Source: Methanomethylicus sp964513415 (lineage in GTDB: Archaea; Thermoproteota; Methanomethylicia; Methanomethylicales; Methanomethylicaceae). Taken from it: a stretch of 9,915 nucleotides of DNA. Each line of letters begins with the position of its first letter. Within the stretch, counting starts at the first letter, position 1. Of this stretch, positions 1 through 6,280 are shown in pieces. The stretch lies in the NCBI GenBank assembly GCA_964513415.1, contig CAZEMX010000071.1:1-9915 (forward strand). Reading direction: 5' to 3'. The notes beneath the pieces were generated by a model. That model had not been told where the DNA came from. It made no database searches and was given only the letters and a program-made list of their open reading frames with translations. The position numbers and the translations under genes were made by a program.

Positions 1-7
1 AGTGCGC

Positions 8-1099
8 TCAGACCGCGATGAGCTCGTAGTCCATGCTTCCGATCCGCAGGCGCTCGGCCGCCCTCAGCTGGATGAGGCTGCTGGTCCCGTTCAGCTTCCC
101 GAGCACGTCCGGCGCCGCCTGGTCCAATCCGGGGATCATGGCGGTCCTGTCGAGGATGTCGAGCGACGCCTTGTCCGCCGCCACTGGGTCGCAGGACGCA
201 AGGATGCCGGCGTTCTGGAAGACCGGCTGCCCGGCGGGGGCGGCGCAGTCGCAGAGCGGGGTCACGTCGAGAAGGAAGTTCAGGTAGACGACGGGCCTGC
301 CAGCCAGCATCCTCGAGACGCCAGCCGCGGCCATCGCCAACCCCTCCTGGAAGCGCGCCTTGCCGTCCGGGAGGAACCTTATCGAGCCGGTCTCGCACTC
401 CCACATGCACGTGAGGCAGTAGACGCAGGCATCGCTCTTGACGGGGCCATCCGCGCCCATCTCGAGGGCGCCAAACTGGCAGGCTGCGGCGCATTTGCCG
501 CACATCGTGCAGCCGTCCCTGACGAAGACGAGCCCGTGCAGGGCGTGCTGGGAGGACTTGCATCCCTTCGTCGTGCACCCCATGCCGAGGTTCTTTATCG
601 CCCCGCCCAAGCCCGAGAGGAGGTGCCCCTTGACATGACTCATCATGACCATTGCCCCGGCCTCTGCGATCTGCCTCGCCACCATTATCCGCCGCAGGGG
701 GACCCCAGGCTCGACCTCCTCTAGCTCGATAGCGGTGCCGGCTTCGCCGTCGGGCGCGTCGGCCACGGCGATGGGGCACCCGAGCCCCTCCTCGGTGAAG
801 CCGTTGTACCTTGCGCTCGAGATCACGCCCGCGGCACTGAGCCGCTTGCCGGTCGGGTAGAGGGTCGTCGTGTCGGTCGCGAAGGGGGCGCCGCCGTCCG
901 CATTTATGATGTCGACCACCCTCCTGACGAACTGCGGGCGTATGTGCGTATAGTTCCCCAGCTCCCCGAAGTGCGCCTTGACGGCGGTCCGCCTGCCCCT
1001 CAGATCCCCTGACCGTAGGACTGCCTTGAGGAGGGCGTCGACCCCCCGCAGGGCGTCGCTCGATTTGCAGAAGTCAAAGAAGTATACCTTTGAGACCAT
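8..1099 (-). CDS. DUF362 family protein with two [4Fe-4S] ferredoxin clusters
   Basis: A protein of 363 aa that matches the DUF362/ferredoxin fusion type (uncharacterised Fe-S centre proteins, COG2768-like). The N-terminal two-thirds is DUF362: KAHFGELGNYTHIRP near residue 41, a TDTTTLYPTGKR stretch near 75, and SHVKGHLLSGLGGAIKNLGMG near 154. A complete bacterial-type ferredoxin insert follows, with two CxxCxxCxxxC motifs (Cys 197/200/203/207 and 225/228/231/235). After it the DUF362 fold resumes with an SCDPVAADKASLDIL-like segment. No signal peptide or membrane segment is seen, so it is probably a cytoplasmic electron-transfer or redox protein; its substrate is unknown. The open frame extends to a TTG at 1111, but the TATA box is centred near 1126, exactly 27 nt before the ATG at 1099. 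The TTG would lie upstream of transcription start, so I chose the ATG (leaderless mRNA). The gene is divergent from corA. The family is certain; the function is not. Confidence 0.88.
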   Translation of the reverse strand: MVSKVYFFDFCKSSDALRGVDALLKAVLRSGDLRGRRTAVKAHFGELGNYTHIRPQFVRRVVDIINADGGAPFATDTTTLYPTGKRLSAAGVISSARYNGFTEEGLGCPIAVADAPDGEAGTAIELEEVEPGVPLRRIMVARQIAEAGAMVMMSHVKGHLLSGLGGAIKNLGMGCTTKGCKSSQHALHGLVFVRDGCTMCGKCAAACQFGALEMGADGPVKSDACVYCLTCMWECETGSIRFLPDGKARFQEGLAMAAAGVSRMLAGRPVVYLNFLLDVTPLCDCAAPAGQPVFQNAGILASCDPVAADKASLDILDRTAMIPGLDQAAPDVLGKLNGTSSLIQLRAAERLRIGSMDYELIAV

Positions 1100-1120
1100 C
1101 TCCGGCACCAACCACGAGTG

Positions 1121-1131
1121 AATAATATAGC
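1121..1131 (-). promoter_or_regulatory. TATA-box promoter of the DUF362 gene
   Basis: Read on the minus strand this is gctatattatt, an archaeal TATA-like box centred near 1126. The ATG at 1099 is 27 nt downstream, the usual distance from TATA centre to transcription start, so the message is predicted to be leaderless. No clear purine-rich BRE is seen just upstream. Confidence 0.55.
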
Positions 1132-1150
1132 ACTAACCGCCCCCTCTTTT

Positions 1151-1165
1151 TTGAGTTTTTCTCAA
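1151..1165. promoter_or_regulatory. Dyad TTGAG-N5-CTCAA between divergent promoters
   Basis: A perfect 5-bp inverted repeat with a TTTTT spacer. It sits about midway between the TATA box of the DUF362 gene (near 1126) and the BRE/TATA of corA (near 1174-1187). The position suits an operator for one or both promoters. The arms are short and the surroundings T-rich, so chance is possible. It could also be read as a small hairpin. Confidence 0.3.
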
Positions 1166-1170
1166 GCCCG

Positions 1171-1203
1171 ATTGAAAAGCTATTAAGTGAGTAGTTTTTC
1201 AAT
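1171..1203. promoter_or_regulatory. 33-bp interrupted palindrome covering the corA promoter
   Basis: The perfect 8-bp arms ATTGAAAA (1171-1178) and TTTTCAAT (1196-1203) enclose the TATA box. Symmetry continues inward: CTA at 1180-1182 pairs with TAG at 1192-1194, and 1184 pairs with 1190. In all, 12 of the 14 outer pairs match, with the dyad centre at 1187. A repressor bound here would block TBP/TFB, so this is a good operator candidate for corA. It is inferred from symmetry and position only. Confidence 0.45.
1174..1187 (+). promoter_or_regulatory. BRE/TATA promoter of corA
   Basis: The sequence gaaaagctattaag reads as an A-rich BRE followed by a TATA-like element (tattaag, centre near 1184). 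The corA ATG at 1212 lies 28 nt downstream, which predicts a leaderless or near-leaderless transcript. No Shine-Dalgarno sequence precedes that ATG, which agrees with this. Confidence 0.6.
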
Positions 1204-1211
1204 AGGCAAAT

Positions 1212-2147
1212 ATGCCAACTCGCGAGATAAACTGCTCAGGGGTGAGGTGGATAAACCTCGAGAAGCCAAAGCGCGAGGAGGTAATGGCGCTGGCGGGGCA
1301 CTTCCCGTTCCACAGCCTGAACATCGACGACTGCATGTCCAAGATACAGCTCACCAAGGTCGAGGAGCACGACGACTACCTCTTCGTCATACTCCGCTTC
1401 CCGGTCCTCTGCGGTGGCTCGGGGTGCACGCCCTCCCAGGTCTCATTCTTCGTCGGGAGGGACTACCTAGTCTCCGTGCACGACGGGAGCATCGGGGCGC
1501 TCAATGACCTGTTCACGTCTTGCGAGATCAAGTTCAAGGAGACGGGGAAGTTCACGCAGGACGGCGTCGGCTCACTCTTTTACATGATTTTCAGCACGAT
1601 AGTGAACTCGCTCTTTCCCCTGATGGAGAGCCTGATGGACCGCCTGGAGGACCTCGAGGAGAACGTCTTCTCAAAGAACAGCGAGGCGCTATACGAGATC
1701 ACGCGCCTTAGGAGGAGCATCGCGGACGTCCGCAGGATACTCTCGCCAATACGCAGGGTGATAGTCGAGATCTCCGACGGCGTGCGCCGTCAGACGGGGG
1801 ACGACCTCGACCTATACTTCAGCGATGTCCACGACAGGATAGAGAAGATCTGGGAGCTATCGGAGACCTCGAAGGAGATAATCGAGATCTACAAGGACAC
1901 GGACTATACGCTCTACCAGCACAGGATGAACAGGGCTATCGTGATACTGACGGTCATATCGACGCTGACGGCTCCGGCAATGGTGCTTGGCACCCTATAC
2001 GGCATGAACATAATACTCCCGGGTAGCGTCAACGAAGAGCCGTGGCTATTCTTGGGGCCGTATACGACGTTCATTATAATCAGCATACTCTCACTCATAC
2101 CTGCTGGCTTCATGATAGCCTACTTCAAGAGGCTCGGCTGGCTGTGA
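1212..2147 (+). CDS. corA: CorA-type magnesium/divalent cation channel
   Basis: A protein of 311 aa, the normal length for the CorA family (MIT superfamily), which forms homopentameric Mg2+ (or Co2+/Ni2+) channels in the membrane. Residues 1-235 are the cytoplasmic alpha/beta funnel with its long charged helices (the coiled-coil-like part runs from about 135 to 235). TM1 spans about 243-262 and ends in the signature YGMN (GMN at 264-266), the selectivity motif. TM2 spans about 280-304 and is followed by the basic tail FKRLGWL. The periplasmic loop ILPGSVNEEPW is short and acidic, as in the family. GMN rather than GIN argues against the Zn2+ exporter ZntB. The ATG start is fixed by a TATA box 28 nt upstream and no SD is seen. 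A promoter-spanning dyad suggests regulation at initiation. The next gene starts 55 nt downstream and could be cotranscribed. The family call is very secure; the exact ion is inferred. Confidence 0.95.
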   Translation: MPTREINCSGVRWINLEKPKREEVMALAGHFPFHSLNIDDCMSKIQLTKVEEHDDYLFVILRFPVLCGGSGCTPSQVSFFVGRDYLVSVHDGSIGALNDLFTSCEIKFKETGKFTQDGVGSLFYMIFSTIVNSLFPLMESLMDRLEDLEENVFSKNSEALYEITRLRRSIADVRRILSPIRRVIVEISDGVRRQTGDDLDLYFSDVHDRIEKIWELSETSKEIIEIYKDTDYTLYQHRMNRAIVILTVISTLTAPAMVLGTLYGMNIILPGSVNEEPWLFLGPYTTFIIISILSLIPAGFMIAYFKRLGWL

Positions 2148-2162
2148 CCAGGGGCGCGAGGC

Positions 2163-2179
2163 GGGGCACGGCGTGCCCC
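2163..2179 (+). other. GC hairpin just downstream of corA
   Basis: The sequence ggggcac-ggc-gtgcccc forms a perfect 7-bp stem with a 3-nt loop, 16 nt after the corA stop. An extra cga/tcg pair (2157-2159 with 2180-2182) lies outside a 3-nt bulge. No T-run follows, so it does not look like a terminator. It could be a processing or stability element, or a structured leader for the next gene, whose ATG lies 24 nt beyond. Confidence 0.3.
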
Positions 2180-2202
2180 TCGAACAAGGGCGGTGCTTTG
2201 AG

Positions 2203-2700
2203 ATGGGAACGGTACTGCTCACACTGGAATATGGCAAGGAGGAGGCAGGCGCTATCGAGGCGCTCGATGTCCTCATGCCGCATGACCCGTGCGCCAAGGC
2301 GGAGCGCCAGCCTTTCGGGGGGCTCGTGCTGATCAGCACGGCGCTGGATCAGGATGCCGCCGCTGAGATAATGGCAGGCGCCCCCACGAGTTTCATACGA
2401 TCTGTATCGCCGGTCGACACAATCGTCCCGTCGGAGATGAATGCTATCATGGAGTCGGTCGGCGAGCGCCTCCCCCACCCAGCGACCGGGGGGGCGGCGG
2501 TGAGGTGCTCGAGGAGGGGGCGGTCGATAGGCTCCTCGCTGGAGGTGGAGCGCGCGGTGGGCGGCCTTCTCAGGCGCGCTGGGTTCGAGATCGACCTTGC
2601 AAGCCCCTCCATCGTGGTCCGCATAGACGTTATAGGAGGACAGACCGCAATCTCCATTAGGCCCCCGGAGAGATTCTTCAAGAAGGGGTGCCAAGGATGA
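2203..2700 (+). CDS. THUMP-domain protein, Tan1-like (predicted tRNA-binding)
   Basis: A protein of 165 aa resembling archaeal Tan1-type THUMP proteins (COG1818-like). In eukaryotes, Tan1 helps an acetyltransferase make N4-acetylcytidine in tRNA. The N-terminal half has the family layout: strand GTVLLTLEYGKEEAGAIEAL, then GGLVLIST near residue 39, then FIRSVSPVDTIVPSEM (64-79), matching the usual 'R..PID..VPT' segment. The C-terminal half is THUMP-like: AAVRCSRRGRSIGSSLEVER near 98, then DLASPSIVVRIDVIGGQTAISI, ending in a basic RPPERFFKKG. There is no catalytic domain, so it probably acts as an RNA-binding partner. The frame is open upstream to a GTG at 2173, but that lies inside a hairpin. 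The ATG at 2203 has GGTG 7 nt before it and gives the family's usual short N-terminus. It overlaps the next gene by ATGA, so the two are probably co-translated. Confidence 0.72.
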   Translation: MGTVLLTLEYGKEEAGAIEALDVLMPHDPCAKAERQPFGGLVLISTALDQDAAAEIMAGAPTSFIRSVSPVDTIVPSEMNAIMESVGERLPHPATGGAAVRCSRRGRSIGSSLEVERAVGGLLRRAGFEIDLASPSIVVRIDVIGGQTAISIRPPERFFKKGCQG

Positions 2701-3704
2701 CCAGGTTGAAGGTCGGGAAGATCCCCAGCAGGCTGCTCAAGGAGACGGTATTCGGCAGGCTGGGCTGCAGCGACCCGTCGGTCATCCTCGGACCGAGCAT
2801 AGGCGAGGACGCGGCCCTGATCAAGATGGGCGGGGAGGTTCTTGCATTCAAGACCGACCCGATAACGGGCTCCGTGGACGAGATAGGCTGGCTGGCGGTC
2901 TATGTCAACGCCAACGACATAGCCACGCGCGGGGCCGTCCCGAGGTGGTTCATCCAGAGCATACTTATGCCCGAGGGATCCTCGCTCTCGGACCTAAGCG
3001 CGATATGCACCCAGATCGATGCTGCGGCCAAGGAGGTCGGGGTCTCGATCGTCGGGGGGCACACGGAGGTCACGAAGGGGATAGCCAACCCGATAGTCGT
3101 TGGGGCGATGATTGGCACGGTCGGCAACGGGCGGTTCTTCTCGACTGGCGGCGGCTCCCCGGGGGACCTGCTCTACATGACCAAGACGGCGGGGATCGAA
3201 GGGACCGCCATACTGGCCTCGGACGGGCGCATATTGAAGCGGTTCGGCGAGGGGTTCGTCGCCCGCTGCAAGGCGCTTATCAGGCAGATAAACGCCGTCG
3301 GCGACTGCCTGGCGCTCTCCGCCATCGATGGCGTCACGGCGATGCATGACGTCACTGAGGGCGGCCTGCTGGGCGGGGCATGGGAGCTTGCGGAGGCATC
3401 GTCCTCGGGGATACGCCTGGAGCTGAGGAGCGTGCCGATCCTGGAGGAGACGTCCGCGGTCTGCGGCGAGCTCGGCCTAGACCCTTACAGACTCATAGGG
3501 TCGGGATCGGTCCTCTTCACGGTGAAGCCGGATCTCGCCAGCAGAGTCGAGGAAGATCTCAGGCAGAAGGGGATCCCCTTCGCAGGGATCGGCGGACTGA
3601 CCCCGCGCAGGCATGGGCGAGTCGCGGTACTCGCGGACGGGGCAGTGCGCAGGCTGGAGGCCCCCGGCGCCGACGAGCTCTGGAAGGGGCTGGGCAGGGG
3701 CTAA
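2697..3704 (+). CDS. AIR synthase-related (PurM/HypE-like) ATP-binding protein
   Basis: A protein of 335 aa from the PurM/HypE/SelD/ThiL superfamily of ATP-dependent dimeric enzymes. Visible signatures are the N-terminal GPSIGEDAAL (about 32-41), TDPITG (53-58), NANDIATRGAVP (71-82), VGGHTEVT (119-126), and HDVTEGGL (217-224) in the C-terminal domain. The overall pattern is closest to 'AIR synthase family / HypE-like' proteins. True HypE ends in a conserved ...PRIC whose Cys carries the thiocarbamate of NiFe hydrogenase maturation. This protein ends in KGLGRG with no Cys, so it should not be called HypE. There is no hyp gene in the window, and it shows no SelD-type Cys/Sec N-terminal motif. 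The ATG at 2697 overlaps the THUMP stop (ATGA) and has AGGGGTG 6 nt upstream, so I prefer it to the GTG at 2688. The substrate is unknown; the tight pairing with a THUMP protein hints at an RNA-related role. Confidence 0.82.
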   Translation: MTRLKVGKIPSRLLKETVFGRLGCSDPSVILGPSIGEDAALIKMGGEVLAFKTDPITGSVDEIGWLAVYVNANDIATRGAVPRWFIQSILMPEGSSLSDLSAICTQIDAAAKEVGVSIVGGHTEVTKGIANPIVVGAMIGTVGNGRFFSTGGGSPGDLLYMTKTAGIEGTAILASDGRILKRFGEGFVARCKALIRQINAVGDCLALSAIDGVTAMHDVTEGGLLGGAWELAEASSSGIRLELRSVPILEETSAVCGELGLDPYRLIGSGSVLFTVKPDLASRVEEDLRQKGIPFAGIGGLTPRRHGRVAVLADGAVRRLEAPGADELWKGLGRG

Positions 3705-3716
3705 TACTTTCGGTTT

Positions 3717-3774
3717 TATCTCCGCTAAATGTTTCTTCTAAAGTACAAAAACATTAAATCCCCGGCGGAAGATA
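3717..3774. promoter_or_regulatory. Nested inverted repeats upstream of cdc6
   Basis: The inner arms AATGTTT (3728-3734) and AAACATT (3749-3755) are perfect 7-bp complements. The outer arms TATCTCCGC (3717-3725) and GCGGAAGATA (3765-3774) are complementary apart from one extra base. The structure fills most of the 91-bp spacer, overlaps the cdc6 TATA box and contains the most AT-rich stretch nearby. It could be an autoregulatory operator or a small initiator-binding/unwinding element. No canonical ORB sequence was recognised. Confidence 0.3.
3747..3759 (+). promoter_or_regulatory. Promoter of the cdc6-HTH-moaC-moaB transcription unit
   Basis: The sequence aaaaacattaaat is a BRE-like A-run plus a TATA-like cattaaa centred near 3755. 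Predicted transcription start is therefore near 3781-3782, about 14 nt before the TTG start of cdc6. Confidence 0.5.
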
Positions 3775-3795
3775 TGTTGTAATGGGTCGACGACA

Positions 3796-4986
3796 TTGGC
3801 TTACGACATCATCGCTAACGAGATCGGCAGACCCACGCTCTTCAAGGATGAGGGGAAGCTCTTCCCCGACCATGTGCCCACGAACCTGGTCCACAGGGAC
3901 TCGCAGCTCAAGGCGCTGGGCAGGGTCTTCAGGGTCATGATGGAGTCGCCTGGAGCGGTGGCCCAGAAGGCGACGCTGGTGGGAGATGTCGGCGTCGGCA
4001 AGACCGCGGTCGCCAAGCGCTTCGGCTCCACGATGGAGGCGCTGGCGAAGGAGAGGGGCATAAATCTAAGGTACGTCCACGTCAACTGCTACAAGGACCG
4101 CACGCTCTTCCTGGTCGTGAAGAAGGTGGCGCAGCAGGTACTCCCCAGCATACCCGACAGGGGGTTCTCGGCGCAGGAGCTGTTCCAGACGCTCTGGAGG
4201 ATACTCGAGGCAGATAACACATACCTCCTGCTGGCGCTCGATGAGATAGACTTCCTGATATCCGTCGCAGGGGAGAAGGATGCTCCCCTCTACTACCTGT
4301 CAAGGGTCGCGGACGAGTACCTGAACCGGCCACAGAGGCTGAACCTTATGCTCATCACGCGGAACCTCGAGTTCGTATCCGGCCTCGACAGGAGCGTCCA
4401 GAGCACCCTGCTCCACAACGTCGTGAGGTTCGACAAGTATGGCGTCGAGCAGCTCTACGACATCATACGCCTCCGCGCATATGACGCCATGAAGGAGGGC
4501 GCGGTCGGCGAGGAGGTCCTCTCCATGATAGCAGACATCTCGTCGCCGCGCGGTGATGCGAGGTACGCGCTGGAGCTCCTCTGGAGGGCAGGGAAGTACG
4601 CCGACGAGGAGGGGGCCATGAAGGTGATGCCGGAGCACGTCAGGAAGGCCCAGCTGGATGTCTCCCAGTTCCCGATGCATATAGTCCTGGACCTGCCGCT
4701 GCACGAGCGGCTCTTCCTGCTCTCGGTCGCCAAGGTCCTGAAGAGGAGCAGGGCGGCGTACGTAACGATGGGGGAGGTGGAGTCGACCTACCGCGTGCTC
4801 TGCGAGAGCCAGGGCATCGAGCCCCGGAGGCACACTCAGTTCTGGGAGTACCTCCAGAACCTCAGGAACCTTGGGATACTGTACACTAAGATATCGGGGG
4901 CCGGCTTCAGGGGCAAGACGACGCTGATAGGGCTGCTGAACCTGTCGACGGAGGCAGTCGAGAAGGGCCTGTCGAAGGGGGATTGA
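3796..4986 (+). CDS. cdc6: Orc1/Cdc6 family replication initiator ATPase
   Basis: A protein of 396 aa, the usual length of archaeal Orc1/Cdc6, which binds origins and helps load the MCM helicase. The N-terminus has the family's FKDEGKLFPDHVP and HRDSQLKAL segments. The AAA+ domain shows Walker A GDVGVGKT (63-70), Walker B LLALDEID (145-152), a sensor-1 region LMLITRN (184-190), and sensor 2 GDARYALELL (253-262, Arg256). The QLYDIIRLRA segment near 219 is the usual lid region. From about 295 on lies a winged-helix DNA-binding domain. The only start that fits is TTG at 3796: no ATG or GTG lies upstream in frame, and later starts would cut conserved residues. An ATG at 3782 sits exactly where a leaderless start would be, but in another frame. 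The cdc6 stop is 5 nt from the start of the next gene, which suggests a shared operon with a winged-helix protein and moaC/moaB. Confidence 0.93.
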   Translation: MAYDIIANEIGRPTLFKDEGKLFPDHVPTNLVHRDSQLKALGRVFRVMMESPGAVAQKATLVGDVGVGKTAVAKRFGSTMEALAKERGINLRYVHVNCYKDRTLFLVVKKVAQQVLPSIPDRGFSAQELFQTLWRILEADNTYLLLALDEIDFLISVAGEKDAPLYYLSRVADEYLNRPQRLNLMLITRNLEFVSGLDRSVQSTLLHNVVRFDKYGVEQLYDIIRLRAYDAMKEGAVGEEVLSMIADISSPRGDARYALELLWRAGKYADEEGAMKVMPEHVRKAQLDVSQFPMHIVLDLPLHERLFLLSVAKVLKRSRAAYVTMGEVESTYRVLCESQGIEPRRHTQFWEYLQNLRNLGILYTKISGAGFRGKTTLIGLLNLSTEAVEKGLSKGD

Positions 4987-4991
4987 TTGGA

Positions 4992-5267
4992 ATGTCTGTG
5001 GAGGACATATTCTCGTCTAGGGGGAGGGTAAAGGTACTTAAGACACTCGCCGAGAAGGGCGAGATGAACATATCCGAGATCACCAGGCGAGCCAGCCTCA
5101 ACCATACCACGGCGGCAGCGCACCTGCGCAAGCTCTGCGACCTTGGCCTGATCGAGGAGAAGCGGTTCGGCAGGATCAGGATATTCAGGTTCAAGAAGGA
5201 GGACCCGAGGGCATGGGCGATCCAGTCGCTCTTCGAGTCGTTCGCAAAGAGGGTTCAGAAGACATGA
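4992..5267 (+). CDS. Small winged helix-turn-helix transcriptional regulator
   Basis: A protein of 91 aa with an ArsR/MarR-like winged-helix fold. It has helix RGRVKVLKTLAEKGEMNISE, then the recognition region ITRRASLNHTTAAAHLRKL (about 30-48), then CDLGLIEEKR and a wing GRIRIFRFKK. The C-terminal helix AIQSLFESFAKRVQ probably mediates dimerisation. Only one Cys is present and there is no metal-binding motif, so no sensed ligand can be named. The frame is open back to a TTG at 4983, but the ATG at 4992 has AGGGGG about 10 nt upstream and gives a normal N-terminus. It lies between cdc6 (5-nt gap) and moaC (ATGA overlap at 5264-5267), so it is almost surely co-expressed with both. By position it could regulate molybdenum-cofactor genes or its own operon, but this is inference. 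Confidence 0.8.
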   Translation: MSVEDIFSSRGRVKVLKTLAEKGEMNISEITRRASLNHTTAAAHLRKLCDLGLIEEKRFGRIRIFRFKKEDPRAWAIQSLFESFAKRVQKT

Positions 5268-5710
5268 GCGTGAAGATGGTTGACATCAGCGGCAAGGCGC
5301 CGGTCCTCAGGGAGGCTGACGCCGCAGGCACGATAGTACTCAAGGAGTCGACCGTGGCCCGGATAAGGGCAGGGGCGCTGGAGAAGGGGGACGTCATGGC
5401 TGTTGCCAGGGTCGCGGCGATACAGGCGGTGAAGCGGACGCCGGACTTTCTGCCGCTCTGCCACCCCATACCGATCGAACAGGTCTTCGTGGACCTCGAG
5501 ATCGCGGACGCCTCGGTCTCCGCCACGGTCCACGTGAAGGCCTTCGCCAAGACAGGGGTCGAGATGGAGGCGCTCTCCGGCGTGTCGGCGGCGCTCCTCA
5601 CGGTCTGGGACATGACCAAGAAGTACGAGAAGGACGACAGGGGGCAGTATCCCTCGACCGCGATAAGGGACATCAGGGTGCTGGGGAAGCGGAAGGGGGA
5701 GCAGCAGTAA
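5264..5710 (+). CDS. moaC: Cyclic pyranopterin monophosphate synthase MoaC
   Basis: A protein of 148 aa, typical of MoaC. With MoaA it converts GTP to cyclic pyranopterin monophosphate, the first stage of molybdopterin synthesis; MoaC acts on the 3',8-cyclo intermediate made by MoaA. Family signatures are MVDISGK at the N-terminus, AIQAVKRTPDFLPLCHPIP (about 52-70, with the LCHPIP motif), KTGVEMEAL (96-104), and LLTVWDMTKKYEKDD (111-125), which holds the catalytic Asp/Lys region. The family usually has DMCK or DMVK; here it is DMTK. The frame runs further upstream to an ATG at 5213, but that overlaps the HTH gene by 55 nt. The ATG at 5264 gives the standard MoaC N-terminus and an ATGA overlap, with AGAGGG 10 nt upstream. 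The protein is soluble and forms hexamers in known members. The identity is secure. Confidence 0.96.
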   Translation: MSVKMVDISGKAPVLREADAAGTIVLKESTVARIRAGALEKGDVMAVARVAAIQAVKRTPDFLPLCHPIPIEQVFVDLEIADASVSATVHVKAFAKTGVEMEALSGVSAALLTVWDMTKKYEKDDRGQYPSTAIRDIRVLGKRKGEQQ

Positions 5711-5730
5711 GGCTAGAGGGGGTCAACATC

Positions 5731-6252
5731 ATTAGTGCAAGCCACCACGAAGGGCTCCCGTCCGGGCTCAGGTTCACGGTGATCGTCACCAGCGACACGA
5801 TCTCCAAGAGGATCGCGCGGTGCGAGCAGTTCCACGACGAGAGCGGCGACACCGCGATCAAGCTCGTCTCCGCGGCGGGCTTCGAGGTCGCCGACAGGGT
5901 CTACCTGCCGAACAGGCTGGAGAGGATACGCGACGCAGTCAAGGCGGCAGCGTCGTCGGGTGCTACGGACGTGGTGCTCGTCAGCGGGGGGACGGGGATC
6001 AGCGGGCGCGACCAGAGCGTCGAGGCGATCGCCCCCCTCTTGGACAAGGAGCTGCCCGGCTTCGGGGAGCTCTTCCGGCGCCTGTCCTATGATGCGATCG
6101 GCACGTCCGCAATAGCCTCGCGGACCACCGCAGGGATATGCGGCAGGGCGCTCGTCTTTGCACTCCCCGGTTCGCCGGATGCGGTGCGGCTCGCGCTGGA
6201 GAGGATAATACTCCCGGAGTGCCAGCACCTCCTCAAGATGGCCCGCGGCTGA
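5731..6252 (+). CDS. moaB: Molybdenum cofactor biosynthesis protein MoaB/MogA family
   Basis: A MoaB/MogA-fold protein that adenylylates molybdopterin before metal insertion. It has the fold's motifs: VLVSGGTG, GRDQSVEAIAP, LPGFGELFRRLSYDAIG, SAIASRTTAG, and ALPGSPDAVRLALERII. The reading frame before the first standard start, GTG 5779, encodes GLPSGLRFTVIVTSDT, in which RFTVIVTSDT is the conserved first strand. Starting at that GTG would delete half of this strand and leaves no SD. Upstream in frame there is no ATG, GTG or TTG, but GAGGGGG (5716-5722) lies 5 nt before ATC 5728 and 8 nt before ATT 5731. I therefore propose a non-standard ATT (or ATC) start, giving 173 aa, which is normal for the family. 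The conservative alternative is 5779-6252 (157 aa). It follows moaC by about 20 nt in the same operon. Identity is firm; the start is uncertain. Confidence 0.88.
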   Translation: MSASHHEGLPSGLRFTVIVTSDTISKRIARCEQFHDESGDTAIKLVSAAGFEVADRVYLPNRLERIRDAVKAAASSGATDVVLVSGGTGISGRDQSVEAIAPLLDKELPGFGELFRRLSYDAIGTSAIASRTTAGICGRALVFALPGSPDAVRLALERIILPECQHLLKMARG

Positions 6253-6280
6253 TGTAGCCCGTGCGCGACTGCAGGAAGTC

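Noticed and set aside
1151..1165. Intrinsic terminator
   Set aside because: It lies between two divergent genes, so no transcript ends here; an operator is the better reading.
2125..2694. Minus-strand open frame opposite the THUMP gene
   Set aside because: It shows no recognisable motif and has an Arg/His/Pro-rich composition, while the plus strand encodes a family-like protein with ATGA coupling.
2697..3704. HypE, SelD or ThiL
   Set aside because: There is no C-terminal PRIC cysteine (HypE), no Cys/Sec N-terminal motif (SelD), and no thiamine gene or clear ThiL pattern; only the superfamily can be stated.
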